Shown here: piece after piece, positions 20,219 through 28,949 of the stretch
Layout of the letters: every line of letters starts with the position of its first letter
Position numbering within the stretch: the first letter of the stretch is position 1
Origin: Corynebacterium mustelae
GTDB taxonomy: Bacteria > Actinomycetota > Actinomycetes > Mycobacteriales > Mycobacteriaceae
Assembly: GCF_001020985.1 (NCBI RefSeq)
Contig: NZ_CP011542.1
Span: 2,728,001 to 2,792,000, forward strand
Direction of reading: 5' to 3'
Length of the DNA stretch: 64,000 nucleotides
Notes under the pieces: model-generated
What the model saw: only the letters and a program-made list of their open reading frames with translations
The model's database searches: none
Told to the model about the DNA's origin: nothing
Position numbers and translations under genes: made by a program

Positions 20219-20565
20219 TTACAGTAGTCCTAACCGCCTGCCCAGAGTCTCTACGGGGACATCTAACTAGATGGCTAAGCGAAGTATCAGCAGGTGTTTT
20301 TGTAGGTAAAGTGAATCCTCGAATCCGCGACAAGCTTTGGGGGTTAATCGTCGCTGAATGCAAAAATGGGCGTGCCATCATGACCTTCACGACGCGTGAC
20401 CGCGAACAAGGGTACGACTTCAGGCTGCACAATCATGATTGGGAAACAGTCGACTGCGAAGGGCTCGTCCTAATAAAGCGACCTTCACCGAACCACAGCA
20501 AACCAAATTCCAAACCGAAACCAGGTTGGTCCCGAGCTGGACGCAGAAAACGATTTCACCGTTGA
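20215..20565 (+). CDS. cas2: Cas2e
   Basis: Structural partner of Cas1 in spacer integration. 116 residues; overlaps cas1 by ATGA. The N-terminal VVLTACPESLRGHLTRWLSE, VSAGVFVGKVNPRIRDKLWG and the basic C-terminal tail are the E-type (CT1978) Cas2 pattern. The gene ends only 54 bases before the first CRISPR repeat. Confidence 0.95.
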   Translation: MITVVLTACPESLRGHLTRWLSEVSAGVFVGKVNPRIRDKLWGLIVAECKNGRAIMTFTTRDREQGYDFRLHNHDWETVDCEGLVLIKRPSPNHSKPNSKPKPGWSRAGRRKRFHR

Positions 20566-20619
20566 CCCAAACTAAATCTATAATGTACTCCAAGGAACTA
20601 AAACCAATGGTTAATAAGT
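20566..20619 (+). promoter_or_regulatory. CRISPR leader with array promoter
   Basis: The 54 bases between cas2 and repeat 1. A perfect TATAAT lies at 20579-20584, so transcription would start near 20591, about 28 bases before the first repeat. A TTGACC at 20562 is only 11 bases upstream, too close for a normal -35. Orientation is supported by repeat decay at the far end of the array. Confidence 0.6.
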
Positions 20620-23600
20620 GTTTTCCCCGCGTGAGCGGGGATGTTCCCCACCGAAGAAAACAAATCAGCCCTTGTGGACAGTTTTCCCCGCGTGAGCGGG
20701 GATGTTCCCGTACAATAATCGTCATGAAACACACCGACTGGGTTTTCCCCGCGTGAGCGGGGATGTTCCCCTCCGCCCGCAATTCCTTTTGCCTCCGCAA
20801 AGGTTTTCCCCGCGTGAGCGGGGATGTTCCCAAACATTACGATTTGTCGGAAGCGCTACGTTTGTTTTCCCCGCGTGAGCGGGGATGTTCCGTCGGTGTT
20901 GGCGGCGTACAACGTGGGGGGTCAGTTTTCCCCGCGTGAGCGGGGATGTTCCCCCTACAAGCGCCGAAAGAAATACACGGCATTAGTTTTCCCCGCGTGA
21001 GCGGGGATGTTCCCCCCTGCTTAATGCCATCGAACGCAGGTTTGAGGTTTTCCCCGCGTGAGCGGGGATGTTCCTGCCCCAACACCTTAGAAGCCACCTC
21101 AATACCCGTTTTCCCCGCGTGAGCGGGGATGTTCCGCGGTAGATACAGGTGATAATCCAAAGGACAATGTTTTCCCCGCGTGAGCGGGGATGTTCCGTGA
21201 TCCTCATTGGTTGTGAGACCAAACCGTTTGTTTTCCCCGCGTGAGCGGGGATGTTCCGTCCCCTAGAACACCCCATGTGGGAAGCTCAAAGTTTTCCCCG
21301 CGTGAGCGGGGATGTTCCTTATAAGCCGCCACAATGACACTTCGCTGATTAGTTTTCCCCGCGTGAGCGGGGATGTTCCGTTGAAAATGTGGTGTATAAC
21401 CCTGATACTCAGGTTTTCCCCGCGTGAGCGGGGATGTTCCGCCGACACAAAGATACTTCACTGATTACGCTGCGTTTTCCCCGCGTGAGCGGGGATGTTC
21501 CTGCATAGCCACTCTCAGATGGGGTTTAGCTCTTGTTTTCCCCGCGTGAGCGGGGATGTTCCTATCTATCACCAACCCCACAATGGAAGGACAAGGTTTT
21601 CCCCGCGTGAGCGGGGATGTTCCTGACACTATCGAAAATTTGGACGAACGCAGAACGTTTTCCCCGCGTGAGCGGGGATGTTCCAGCGTGGAGAACGCGA
21701 TTAGCCAGAATCACGCTAGTTTTCCCCGCGTGAGCGGGGATGTTCCGCCCGCCTGCTCTCGCAGGTGCTCCAACTGCACGTTTTCCCCGCGTGAGCGGGG
21801 ATGTTCCGGGTGACTGAAACCTTGTCTTTCGTAATCCAGTGTTTTCCCCGCGTGAGCGGGGATGTTCCGTGGGATCCGGGTTCGGGTCGTGGGGTGCCAG
21901 GGTTTTCCCCGCGTGAGCGGGGATGTTCCCGTCAACAGGGTCGCCTGCTGAGATGGAGATTGGTTTTCCCCGCGTGAGCGGGGATGTTCCTACGGGTGCC
22001 GTAACGGTGCGTACCGCATAAAAGTTTTCCCCGCGTGAGCGGGGATGTTCCGCTTGCATGAGCTGCTGAAACCAGCAACCCCGCGTTTTCCCCGCGTGAG
22101 CGGGGATGTTCCGATCGGTTGGTTGCAGCGTTCGCTGAATGCTATGTTTTCCCCGCGTGAGCGGGGATGTTCCGTGCCGAACCATGCGGGGGAAAACGTT
22201 CGAAATGTTTTCCCCGCGTGAGCGGGGATGTTCCGATCGGTTGGTTGCAGCGTTCGCTGAATGCTATGTTTTCCCCGCGTGAGCGGGGATGTTCCGTGCC
22301 GAACCATGCGGGGGAAAACGTTCGAAATGTTTTCCCCGCGTGAGCGGGGATGTTCCGATCGGTTGGTTGCAGCGTTCGCTGAATGCTATGTTTTCCCCGC
22401 GTGAGCGGGGATGTTCCGTGCCGAACCATGCGGGGGAAAACGTTCGAAATGTTTTCCCCGCGTGAGCGGGGATGTTCCGCGACCGGAGCTGGTCAAGTGT
22501 CCCCTGATAGGGTTTTCCCCGCGTGAGCGGGGATGTTCCCTAACCCGGCGCAAGAATGAGATCATAGCGGAGGTTTTCCCCGCGTGAGCGGGGATGTTCC
22601 TGGAATTATCCGAGTTCGATTCAATTCAAGGAAGTTTTCCCCGCGTGAGCGGGGATGTTCCCCGCAACCTACACTTTTGAGGTAGATGGTGAGTGTTTTC
22701 CCCGCGTGAGCGGGGATGTTCCCGGCTAGCGAACGGCTTCCCGAATCAGTCTATGGTTTTCCCCGCGTGAGCGGGGATGTTCCTTAATTTATAAGGGTCG
22801 CCTTATAGATAGTGCGGTTTTCCCCGCGTGAGCGGGGATGTTCCTTCCCGTAGTAATTTACCGTGATGGATATTGGGGTTTTCCCCGCGTGAGCGGGGAT
22901 GTTCCGGGCCTACCGAAGGGCCTACCGTTTTCCCCGCGTGAGCGGGGATGTTCCACCTCCGATCAGGTCACACTGTCCGAGGGGTGGGTTTTCCCCGCGT
23001 GAGCGGGGATGTTCCACGGTATTTTGATTGCTCGCCACGTATCTGCGCTGTTTTCCCCGCGTGAGCGGGGATGTTCCTCCGAGTGCAACCCGCAGCTTTT
23101 CGATTGCGGGGTTTTCCCCGCGTGAGCGGGGATGTTCCGTAAACGCGCCAAAAACCGTGTGCTTATCAAAAGTTTTCCCCGCGTGAGCGGGGATGTTCCT
23201 TCGGACTTGCCAACGACCACATGCCAAAAGCAGTTTTCCCCGCGTGAGCGGGGATGTTCCTTCCTCACGGAAAGTTTTTGCAGCTTCCAGCATGTTTTCC
23301 CCGCGTGAGCGGGGATGTTCCACACCCCGCTACCAGCGGGGTTGACAACTTTTTGTTTTCCCCGCGTGAGCGGGGATGTTCCCTACGATATGGTAGTTGC
23401 TAATACTCACGGCTAGTTTTCCCCGCGTGAGCGGGGATGTTCCTTAGATTATCTAGGGTCATTACAGCTCCTAAAGGTTTTCCCCGCGTGAGCGGGGATG
23501 TTCCTTAGATTATCTAGGGTCATTACAGCTCCTAAAGGTTTTCCCCGCGTGAGCGGGGATGTTCCTAGTCATGTAAGGCAATCAATCCAAAAGGTAAGGT

Positions 23601-26128
23601 TTTCCCCGCGTGAGCGGGGATGTTCCTCAATCAAAACCCTCTCAAACTCACTCAAAATAGTTTTCCCCGCGTGAGCGGGGATGTTCCGGCTGCAAAAACC
23701 AAAAACCACCCTAGGGTATAGTTTTCCCCGCGTGAGCGGGGATGTTCCCATAGGTGAAGATATTTCATGGTCTTGTAGACCGTTTTCCCCGCGTGAGCGG
23801 GGATGTTCCCAAATACCTCAACGCAACCCCAATCGAACGGAAGTTTTCCCCGCGTGAGCGGGGATGTTCCTTCCATCCGTTCAAAAAACGAATCTTCGCA
23901 TTCGTTTTCCCCGCGTGAGCGGGGATGTTCCCATGTGAAATATCTGTGCGACGAATACCTAGGGGTTTTCCCCGCGTGAGCGGGGATGTTCCCAATTCGG
24001 ACACTTTGTGTTCCCAGTCAGCTTTGTTTTCCCCGCGTGAGCGGGGATGTTCCTTACCACCGACAACACCACAAAAACAGCAAACAGTTTTCCCCGCGTG
24101 AGCGGGGATGTTCCGCGGTGTGATTCTGTGTGAGTCCGAGGGTGGTCGTTTTCCCCGCGTGAGCGGGGATGTTCCTTCTTTTCGCACTTCGTCAAGCATC
24201 GCCATTACGTTTTCCCCGCGTGAGCGGGGATGTTCCGAAAAACTAATTTCGCAATCGGCAAAAACACTAGTTTTCCCCGCGTGAGCGGGGATGTTCCTTG
24301 GAGTATCGCCCCCAATTTCCTCACGGAAAGGTTTTCCCCGCGTGAGCGGGGATGTTCCGGGGTGGCGACTTCCCCTAGTTGACAAAACATGGTTTTCCCC
24401 GCGTGAGCGGGGATGTTCCGTTTTCCCATGTAGATGGTACTATCTGGAACCAAGTTTTCCCCGCGTGAGCGGGGATGTTCCGGGCGATTTGAAGGCGGCG
24501 CAAACGGCGTTGAAGTTTTCCCCGCGTGAGCGGGGATGTTCCCGGCATGGGGGAACCCCGAGTGTTTCACACCATGTTTTCCCCGCGTGAGCGGGGATGT
24601 TCCGCATCGAACCTTTATCCGCGTGGGTGCAGGAACGTTTTCCCCGCGTGAGCGGGGATGTTCCGGCTGCAAAAACCAAAAACCACCCTAGGGTATAGTT
24701 TTCCCCGCGTGAGCGGGGATGTTCCGATGAGTATCACGGTAGGGATATGGACGGCTACGTTTTCCCCGCGTGAGCGGGGATGTTCCTGCGACCACAAAAC
24801 CCCACCACAACCACCAAAAGTTTTCCCCGCGTGAGCGGGGATGTTCCGTCCAACACCTCGCCGAACGCATCTACCAACTAGTTTTCCCCGCGTGAGCGGG
24901 GATGTTCCTCCGTCTGTGATTGCGTGCCAGATTGTTTTATCGTTTTCCCCGCGTGAGCGGGGATGTTCCGCCGTTTTATATAAACCTTGTTTGCTAAAGG
25001 AAGTTTTCCCCGCGTGAGCGGGGATGTTCCGTGGAGTTGGGCTGCGAGAGACAAAGAGGTTAGGTTTTCCCCGCGTGAGCGGGGATGTTCCGCACGGAGT
25101 CGAGCGGAACCCATGGTGAACCCGGTTTTCCCCGCGTGAGCGGGGATGTTCCCGTGAATGCGCCGAGTTCAGGAGGCTGGGGCAAGTTTTCCCCGCGTGA
25201 GCGGGGATGTTCCTGTGTGGTGTTGTTGGTGGAATTGTTCGGTGTTGTTTTCCCCGCGTGAGCGGGGATGTTCCGGAGACTTTCGAGTCGCAGCTTACTC
25301 GGATCATGTTTTCCCCGCGTGAGCGGGGATGTTCCGGGAAACCTTACTGACACGTTATTTGAAAACTCGTTTTCCCCGCGTGAGCGGGGATGTTCCGTCC
25401 AAAACATTAATGATATTCGAGTTCGCCCGGTTTTCCCCGCGTGAGCGGGGATGTTCCTGTTTCCCGCGCCCACAACAACCGCAACCAATGGTTTTCCCCG
25501 CGTGAGCGGGGATGTTCCCACACGCCACCGCAACCCCCACCCACACTGCACGTTTTCCCTGCGTGAGCGGGGATGTTCCGGTTTTACCGCTACGTATTGC
25601 GCCTTCCCAGATGTTTTCCCCGCGTGAGCGGGGATGTTCCGCCGGTCGGCACCCTAAAAAATAAGGAAAAACAGTTTTCCCCGCGTGAGCGGGGATGTTC
25701 CTACATACGTTCAACATCAAATCGATTAAAGATCGTTTTCCCCGCGTGAGCGGGGATGTTCCGCTTCAGCCCGGCGATGACATCGCCATGTTCTTGTTTT
25801 CCCCGCGTGAGCGGGGATGTTCCGCACAGCGCGGAATCGGGATCTATGGCTGGTACGTTTTCCCCGCGTGAGCAGGGATGTTCCCCCTGCGTCATGCCAA
25901 CACCGTCGATCTCGAAAGTTTTCCCCGCGTGAGCAGGGATGTTCCCTGCGGAAATTTCCCGGTTCGACGGTCGCACACGTTTTCCCCGCATGAGCAGGGA
26001 CGTTCCCTCCCGAATTTCGACTTTTCCGCCTGTTGCTTTGTTTTCCCCGCGTGAGCAGGGATGTTCCCTCCAGCTCGTAATACCGTTGCCCTGCGGGGGT
26101 GTTTTCCCCGCGTGAGCAGGGATACTTC
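20620..26128 (+). CRISPR. type I-E CRISPR array, 91 repeats and 90 spacers
   Basis: Counted by walking each repeat start from 20620 to 26101. The 28-base repeat begins GTTTTCCCC, has stem CCCCGC-GTGA-GCGGGG and ends GATGTTCC. The period is 61 except three intervals of 62 (spacers 18, 40 and 63 are 34 bases) and one of 49 (spacer 38 is 21 bases). Repeats are almost all identical. Repeat 82 (25552) has one C to T change. Repeats 87-91 carry GCAGGG in place of GCGGGG, repeat 89 has more changes, and repeat 91 is degenerate at its end. Spacers 25-30 are a pair repeated three times, 47 equals 48, and 51 equals 67. The leader is on the cas2 side. Confidence 0.98.
22085..22450 (+). repeat. triplicated 122-bp block of two spacers and two repeats
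   Basis: Spacers 25, 27 and 29 are identical (start GATCGGTTGG), and spacers 26, 28 and 30 are identical (start GTGCCGAACC). The unit repeat-spacer-repeat-spacer is therefore present three times in tandem, without a mismatch that I could see. Confidence 0.95.
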
Positions 26129-26509
26129 GACAACCAAGAATGAATAGTGTGGAAATCAGATCGCAGCATCTGAACAGGTTTATACCCCAAACATCGCCGT
26201 TTTCTGGCTGCACGTTTCTTACTTTGAGCGAGAATGTCACCAGAACTCACCGAGACGATCGGTTAATATACAGTCCTTATATGCATCGTGTCACTGAGAT
26301 TCTGTTGGCTGAAACAGACAAAATTTAACCCAAAGTTAATTAGTTCTTCGTAGTTTCCGATGCACACCACAAAACGGACAATTCCCATCACTAATTAGCA
26401 TGCCAGTTCGAATTCCTATAGCCTTAACCGTATACGCAAACCGACAATCATGTTCACGTTTTCGGTTTTTTCATTAGCCCTATCCCTGATTCGGAGAAGG
26501 ATATTCCTC
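26129..26509. other. AT-rich region after the array; possible gene remnant
   Basis: Between the last decayed repeat and the HhH-GPD gene. Read on the minus strand, 26250-26129 gives a basic peptide (SSGDILAQSKKRAARKRR, then LGYKPVQMLRSDFHTIHSWL) that runs into the array in the same frame and has a stop just upstream. This looks like a protein fragment, maybe a transposase or DNA-binding relic, but I do not recognise it. The rest (26270-26509) is AT-rich with no gene apart from the upstream region of the next gene. Confidence 0.35.
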
Positions 26510-27271
26510 ATGCCAGATACCTCGCATTACCAACCTCATATGTCTGTGGTTATGACAGATCATCCGGCGTGGTTAGCGCAGAAAGGTGGGCGGCTTCGTA
26601 TGTGGCGCCGGGTAGATGGTTGCATTCAGGAGGCAACAGTTACGGATGCAGGCAGGTGGGTTGCTGGTTCATCTTCTGATCAGGACCCACAGATTATTGC
26701 GAGTATTTCGGAGTCTGACCAGGAAAGCTCAATCGTTGTGCGAAGGTGGGCCACAACCGATCTTTGGGAGGCAATCGCCGCTGGTATTGTGCGGCAGGTT
26801 ATTCGCGCTGATCAAGCACGGAAGCTTTATTCGGTTGCGGCGCAGCGCCTTGGCGATGAATATACACCCAGCTTCCGCGGATTTCCGAGTGCACAGCAGG
26901 TTTTATTGCGCCCGGTTCAGGATTTCGTAGATTGCGGCCTGGCGTTCCAGGTCCCGAAGTTGAAGGCGGCGGCCGAATGGTATGTCGCCGCCCCTGCTGC
27001 CCCACTGGAGTTAGATGTCCTTGCCAATCAGCTTGGTGAGATTCCTGGCATCGGCCCGTGGTCGGTGGGCGTTATTATCGCGGATATCAGCAACGATTTT
27101 GCGTGGTATCCCTATGATGATCTCGCGGTACGACGTGGTGCGCAGCGGCTGTGGCCGGATTATGGGTTTCCGGATAAACCCGGCGCGTTTGCCCGGCGAT
27201 GGGCGGAATTCGCGGGTAAGAATCTCGCTGAGTTCACAGCAGTGGCGCTTTCGGGCATAGCGTCGTTGTAG
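26510..27271 (+). CDS. HhH-GPD family DNA glycosylase (AlkA-like)
   Basis: Base-excision repair enzyme that removes alkylated bases. Start at ATG 26510 with GAGAAGGA eight bases upstream; a longer in-frame start at 26450 would add a hydrophobic stretch and lacks a site. 253 residues. The C-terminal half has the helix-hairpin-helix LGEIPGIGPWSVGVI followed by YPYDDLAVRRGAQRLW, where the second aspartate is at the expected catalytic place. The N-terminal half fits the AlkA-type domain only loosely. 3-methyladenine glycosylase II is the likely activity. Confidence 0.85.
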   Translation: MPDTSHYQPHMSVVMTDHPAWLAQKGGRLRMWRRVDGCIQEATVTDAGRWVAGSSSDQDPQIIASISESDQESSIVVRRWATTDLWEAIAAGIVRQVIRADQARKLYSVAAQRLGDEYTPSFRGFPSAQQVLLRPVQDFVDCGLAFQVPKLKAAAEWYVAAPAAPLELDVLANQLGEIPGIGPWSVGVIIADISNDFAWYPYDDLAVRRGAQRLWPDYGFPDKPGAFARRWAEFAGKNLAEFTAVALSGIASL

Positions 27272-27299
27272 CCTGCCACCGGTGCTGCGTTGAAAAGCG

Positions 27300-27845
27300 T
27301 TATATCTTTTTCAGCAATCTGATTATTGTGCCCCGGGTGCGGGTGGTGGCGACGCCACTGGTTGCGGTTTCGATTTCGCGGGTGGGGCTGCCAGCAGTGT
27401 TGTTGCGTTTGCGGATGGTTCCCAGCGCGATGCCGTCGTCGATAGCGAAGATGGTCACGTCGTTTTTGGGATTTGTCCAGGGCAGTTCCCAGGTTGGTTC
27501 CGTGTTGCTTCTGAAGAACGTGACGGTTTCACGGTAGGTGTCATCGTTGGTGTGGTGAGCGTAGCCATCATTGATGACGATCTTTTTGAGGCGATCGATG
27601 GGAATTATGAAGTAAGCATCGTCGTAACCGCAGGTGTGCGCGATGGTTTCCGTTGCTTGTTGGGTGTGTTTGTCGGGTGTTGCGGTTGCGATTATCACTG
27701 TTCCATTGGTTTGAAACGACGTTGCGGCTTCGCAGCCAGCATCACGAAACGCGGCTTCCAATTGGGCGCGGTTGGGAGAACCTGCATGACCAAGGTTCAT
27801 ATTCCGGAAAAAGACTACGTAATTCACGCCTGCGGTTCCAAGCAT
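27300..27845 (-). CDS. DUF1697 domain protein
   Basis: About 181 residues; the family signature is VNYVVFFRNMNLG near the N-terminus, then LEAAFRDAGCEAATSFQTNGTVII (usual pattern F...G...V.TYI.SGNV). Function of the family is unknown. ATG 27845 is chosen over a TTG at 27863 because it cuts the overlap with the upstream lipoprotein gene to a minimum; a GTG at VNYVV is also possible. It is last in the minus-strand polysaccharide-like operon, perhaps only as a passenger. Confidence 0.75.
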   Translation of the reverse strand: MLGTAGVNYVVFFRNMNLGHAGSPNRAQLEAAFRDAGCEAATSFQTNGTVIIATATPDKHTQQATETIAHTCGYDDAYFIIPIDRLKKIVINDGYAHHTNDDTYRETVTFFRSNTEPTWELPWTNPKNDVTIFAIDDGIALGTIRKRNNTAGSPTREIETATSGVATTRTRGTIIRLLKKI

Positions 27846-27852
27846 CTGTTGG

Positions 27853-28947
27853 TTATTGCCCAACCCAGATTTCCCCCAATGTCGTCCAGTGTTCGTCGGT
27901 CATTTTACTGGCTGGGGTTACTGAGACGTGGTCAGCCCCTCCTTGGGCGGAGTAGCGCAGTGCTAAGGCCATGTCGGCAGGGCTTACTGTGGTGTCGTTA
28001 TCGCCCCATAGCCCTACGGATATGGTGTATCTGTCGCCGTATCGGTCGCTGAGCGATGTGGCTAGTTCTTGGGAGTACCTGGCGGGTTTGTCGTTCATTA
28101 CGTGGTAATTCCATACTCCGATTCGGTCGGCTTGGCTGAGTAATACGTCGTAGTCGTGGCCGGATAGTGCTCGGTCGGAGGTTGGGTCATCCCAGGGGGC
28201 GCGTACATCGAGTTCCAGTTGGGTGTTGTCTGGTAGTTGATCTTGGATTTTTTCTGCCAAGTGGCGCAGTGCTTCGGATCGCCATTTCCCCAGGCTTGGG
28301 TCGGCGGTGTCGATGCTGGTGCCGGTGCGTGGCCAGTCGGTGGCGCCGCTTAGTTTTTTATAGGATTCGAGATCGTCTTCGCCGAAGGTGTAGTCGTCGA
28401 ACATCAGCTCAGTCAATACGATGCGTTCTGGGTTGTATCGTTGTGCTAAGTATTCGGCGAGTTCAATGATGCGGTCGCCTACGTCACCGTCGCGTAGCGC
28501 GGTCACGGAGGCGAAGTCTGTTGAGCGTTTGCCGTTGGGGGAAACTCCAGCAAGGCTGGGGTCGTCGGCGATCATGGCTGGGACCAAGGTGTCAATGATG
28601 AGACTGTAGTGGAATGAGTCGCCGAGGGTGGTCATGGCGGTTTGCACCGGGTCGGCGGTATCGTCAAGGGCTTGGGAATCCGTATACGCAGGCCACGGGT
28701 GCGCGACCCATTCGACCCGGCCCACCCCCAGCCCCACGGCGTTGGCGCCGACGGTTTTCAGTTTGTCGGCGGCCCCCGCCCAGTCGTAGTCGAGGTTGGA
28801 GACGTCTTCGAAACCGAAATTAACGCTGCGTTCTTCGGGTATGGGGGCGTTGTTAAGCTTTTTTAGCTCGGAGCTGGACCCGCACGCGCTGAGTAGGGTG
28901 ATGCCGGTGGTTGATAATGCGAGTTGGAGAAATTGTCGACGGTTCAT
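27853..28947 (-). CDS. lipoprotein with PgaB-like glycoside hydrolase fold
   Basis: 364 residues. The N-terminus MNRRQFLQLALSTTGITLLSAC is a twin-arginine-like signal ending in a lipobox, so it is an exported, lipid-anchored protein. The rest has repeated aromatic/acidic strand ends typical of a TIM barrel (GLGVGRVEWVAHPW, IVLTELMFDDYTFG, LELDVRAPWDDP, VGLWGDND). Its position after a family-2 glycosyltransferase suggests the C-terminal hydrolase-like domain of PgaB, which binds and trims poly-N-acetylglucosamine. Catalytic residues cannot be assigned with certainty. The start ATG is 2 bases from the upstream gene's stop. Confidence 0.7.
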   Translation of the reverse strand: MNRRQFLQLALSTTGITLLSACGSSSELKKLNNAPIPEERSVNFGFEDVSNLDYDWAGAADKLKTVGANAVGLGVGRVEWVAHPWPAYTDSQALDDTADPVQTAMTTLGDSFHYSLIIDTLVPAMIADDPSLAGVSPNGKRSTDFASVTALRDGDVGDRIIELAEYLAQRYNPERIVLTELMFDDYTFGEDDLESYKKLSGATDWPRTGTSIDTADPSLGKWRSEALRHLAEKIQDQLPDNTQLELDVRAPWDDPTSDRALSGHDYDVLLSQADRIGVWNYHVMNDKPARYSQELATSLSDRYGDRYTISVGLWGDNDTTVSPADMALALRYSAQGGADHVSVTPASKMTDEHWTTLGEIWVGQ

Positions 28948-28949
28948 TG

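Noticed and set aside
20620..26128. Self-targeting spacers within the window
   Set aside because: None recognised by eye, but an exhaustive comparison could not be done, so no claim is made.
20420..26250. Many open frames inside the CRISPR array (peptides with NIPAHAGKT, EHPRSRGEN, GTSPLTRGK; FPRVSGDV on the other strand)
   Set aside because: They are translations of the 28-base repeat in its frames; the peptides recur at the repeat period.
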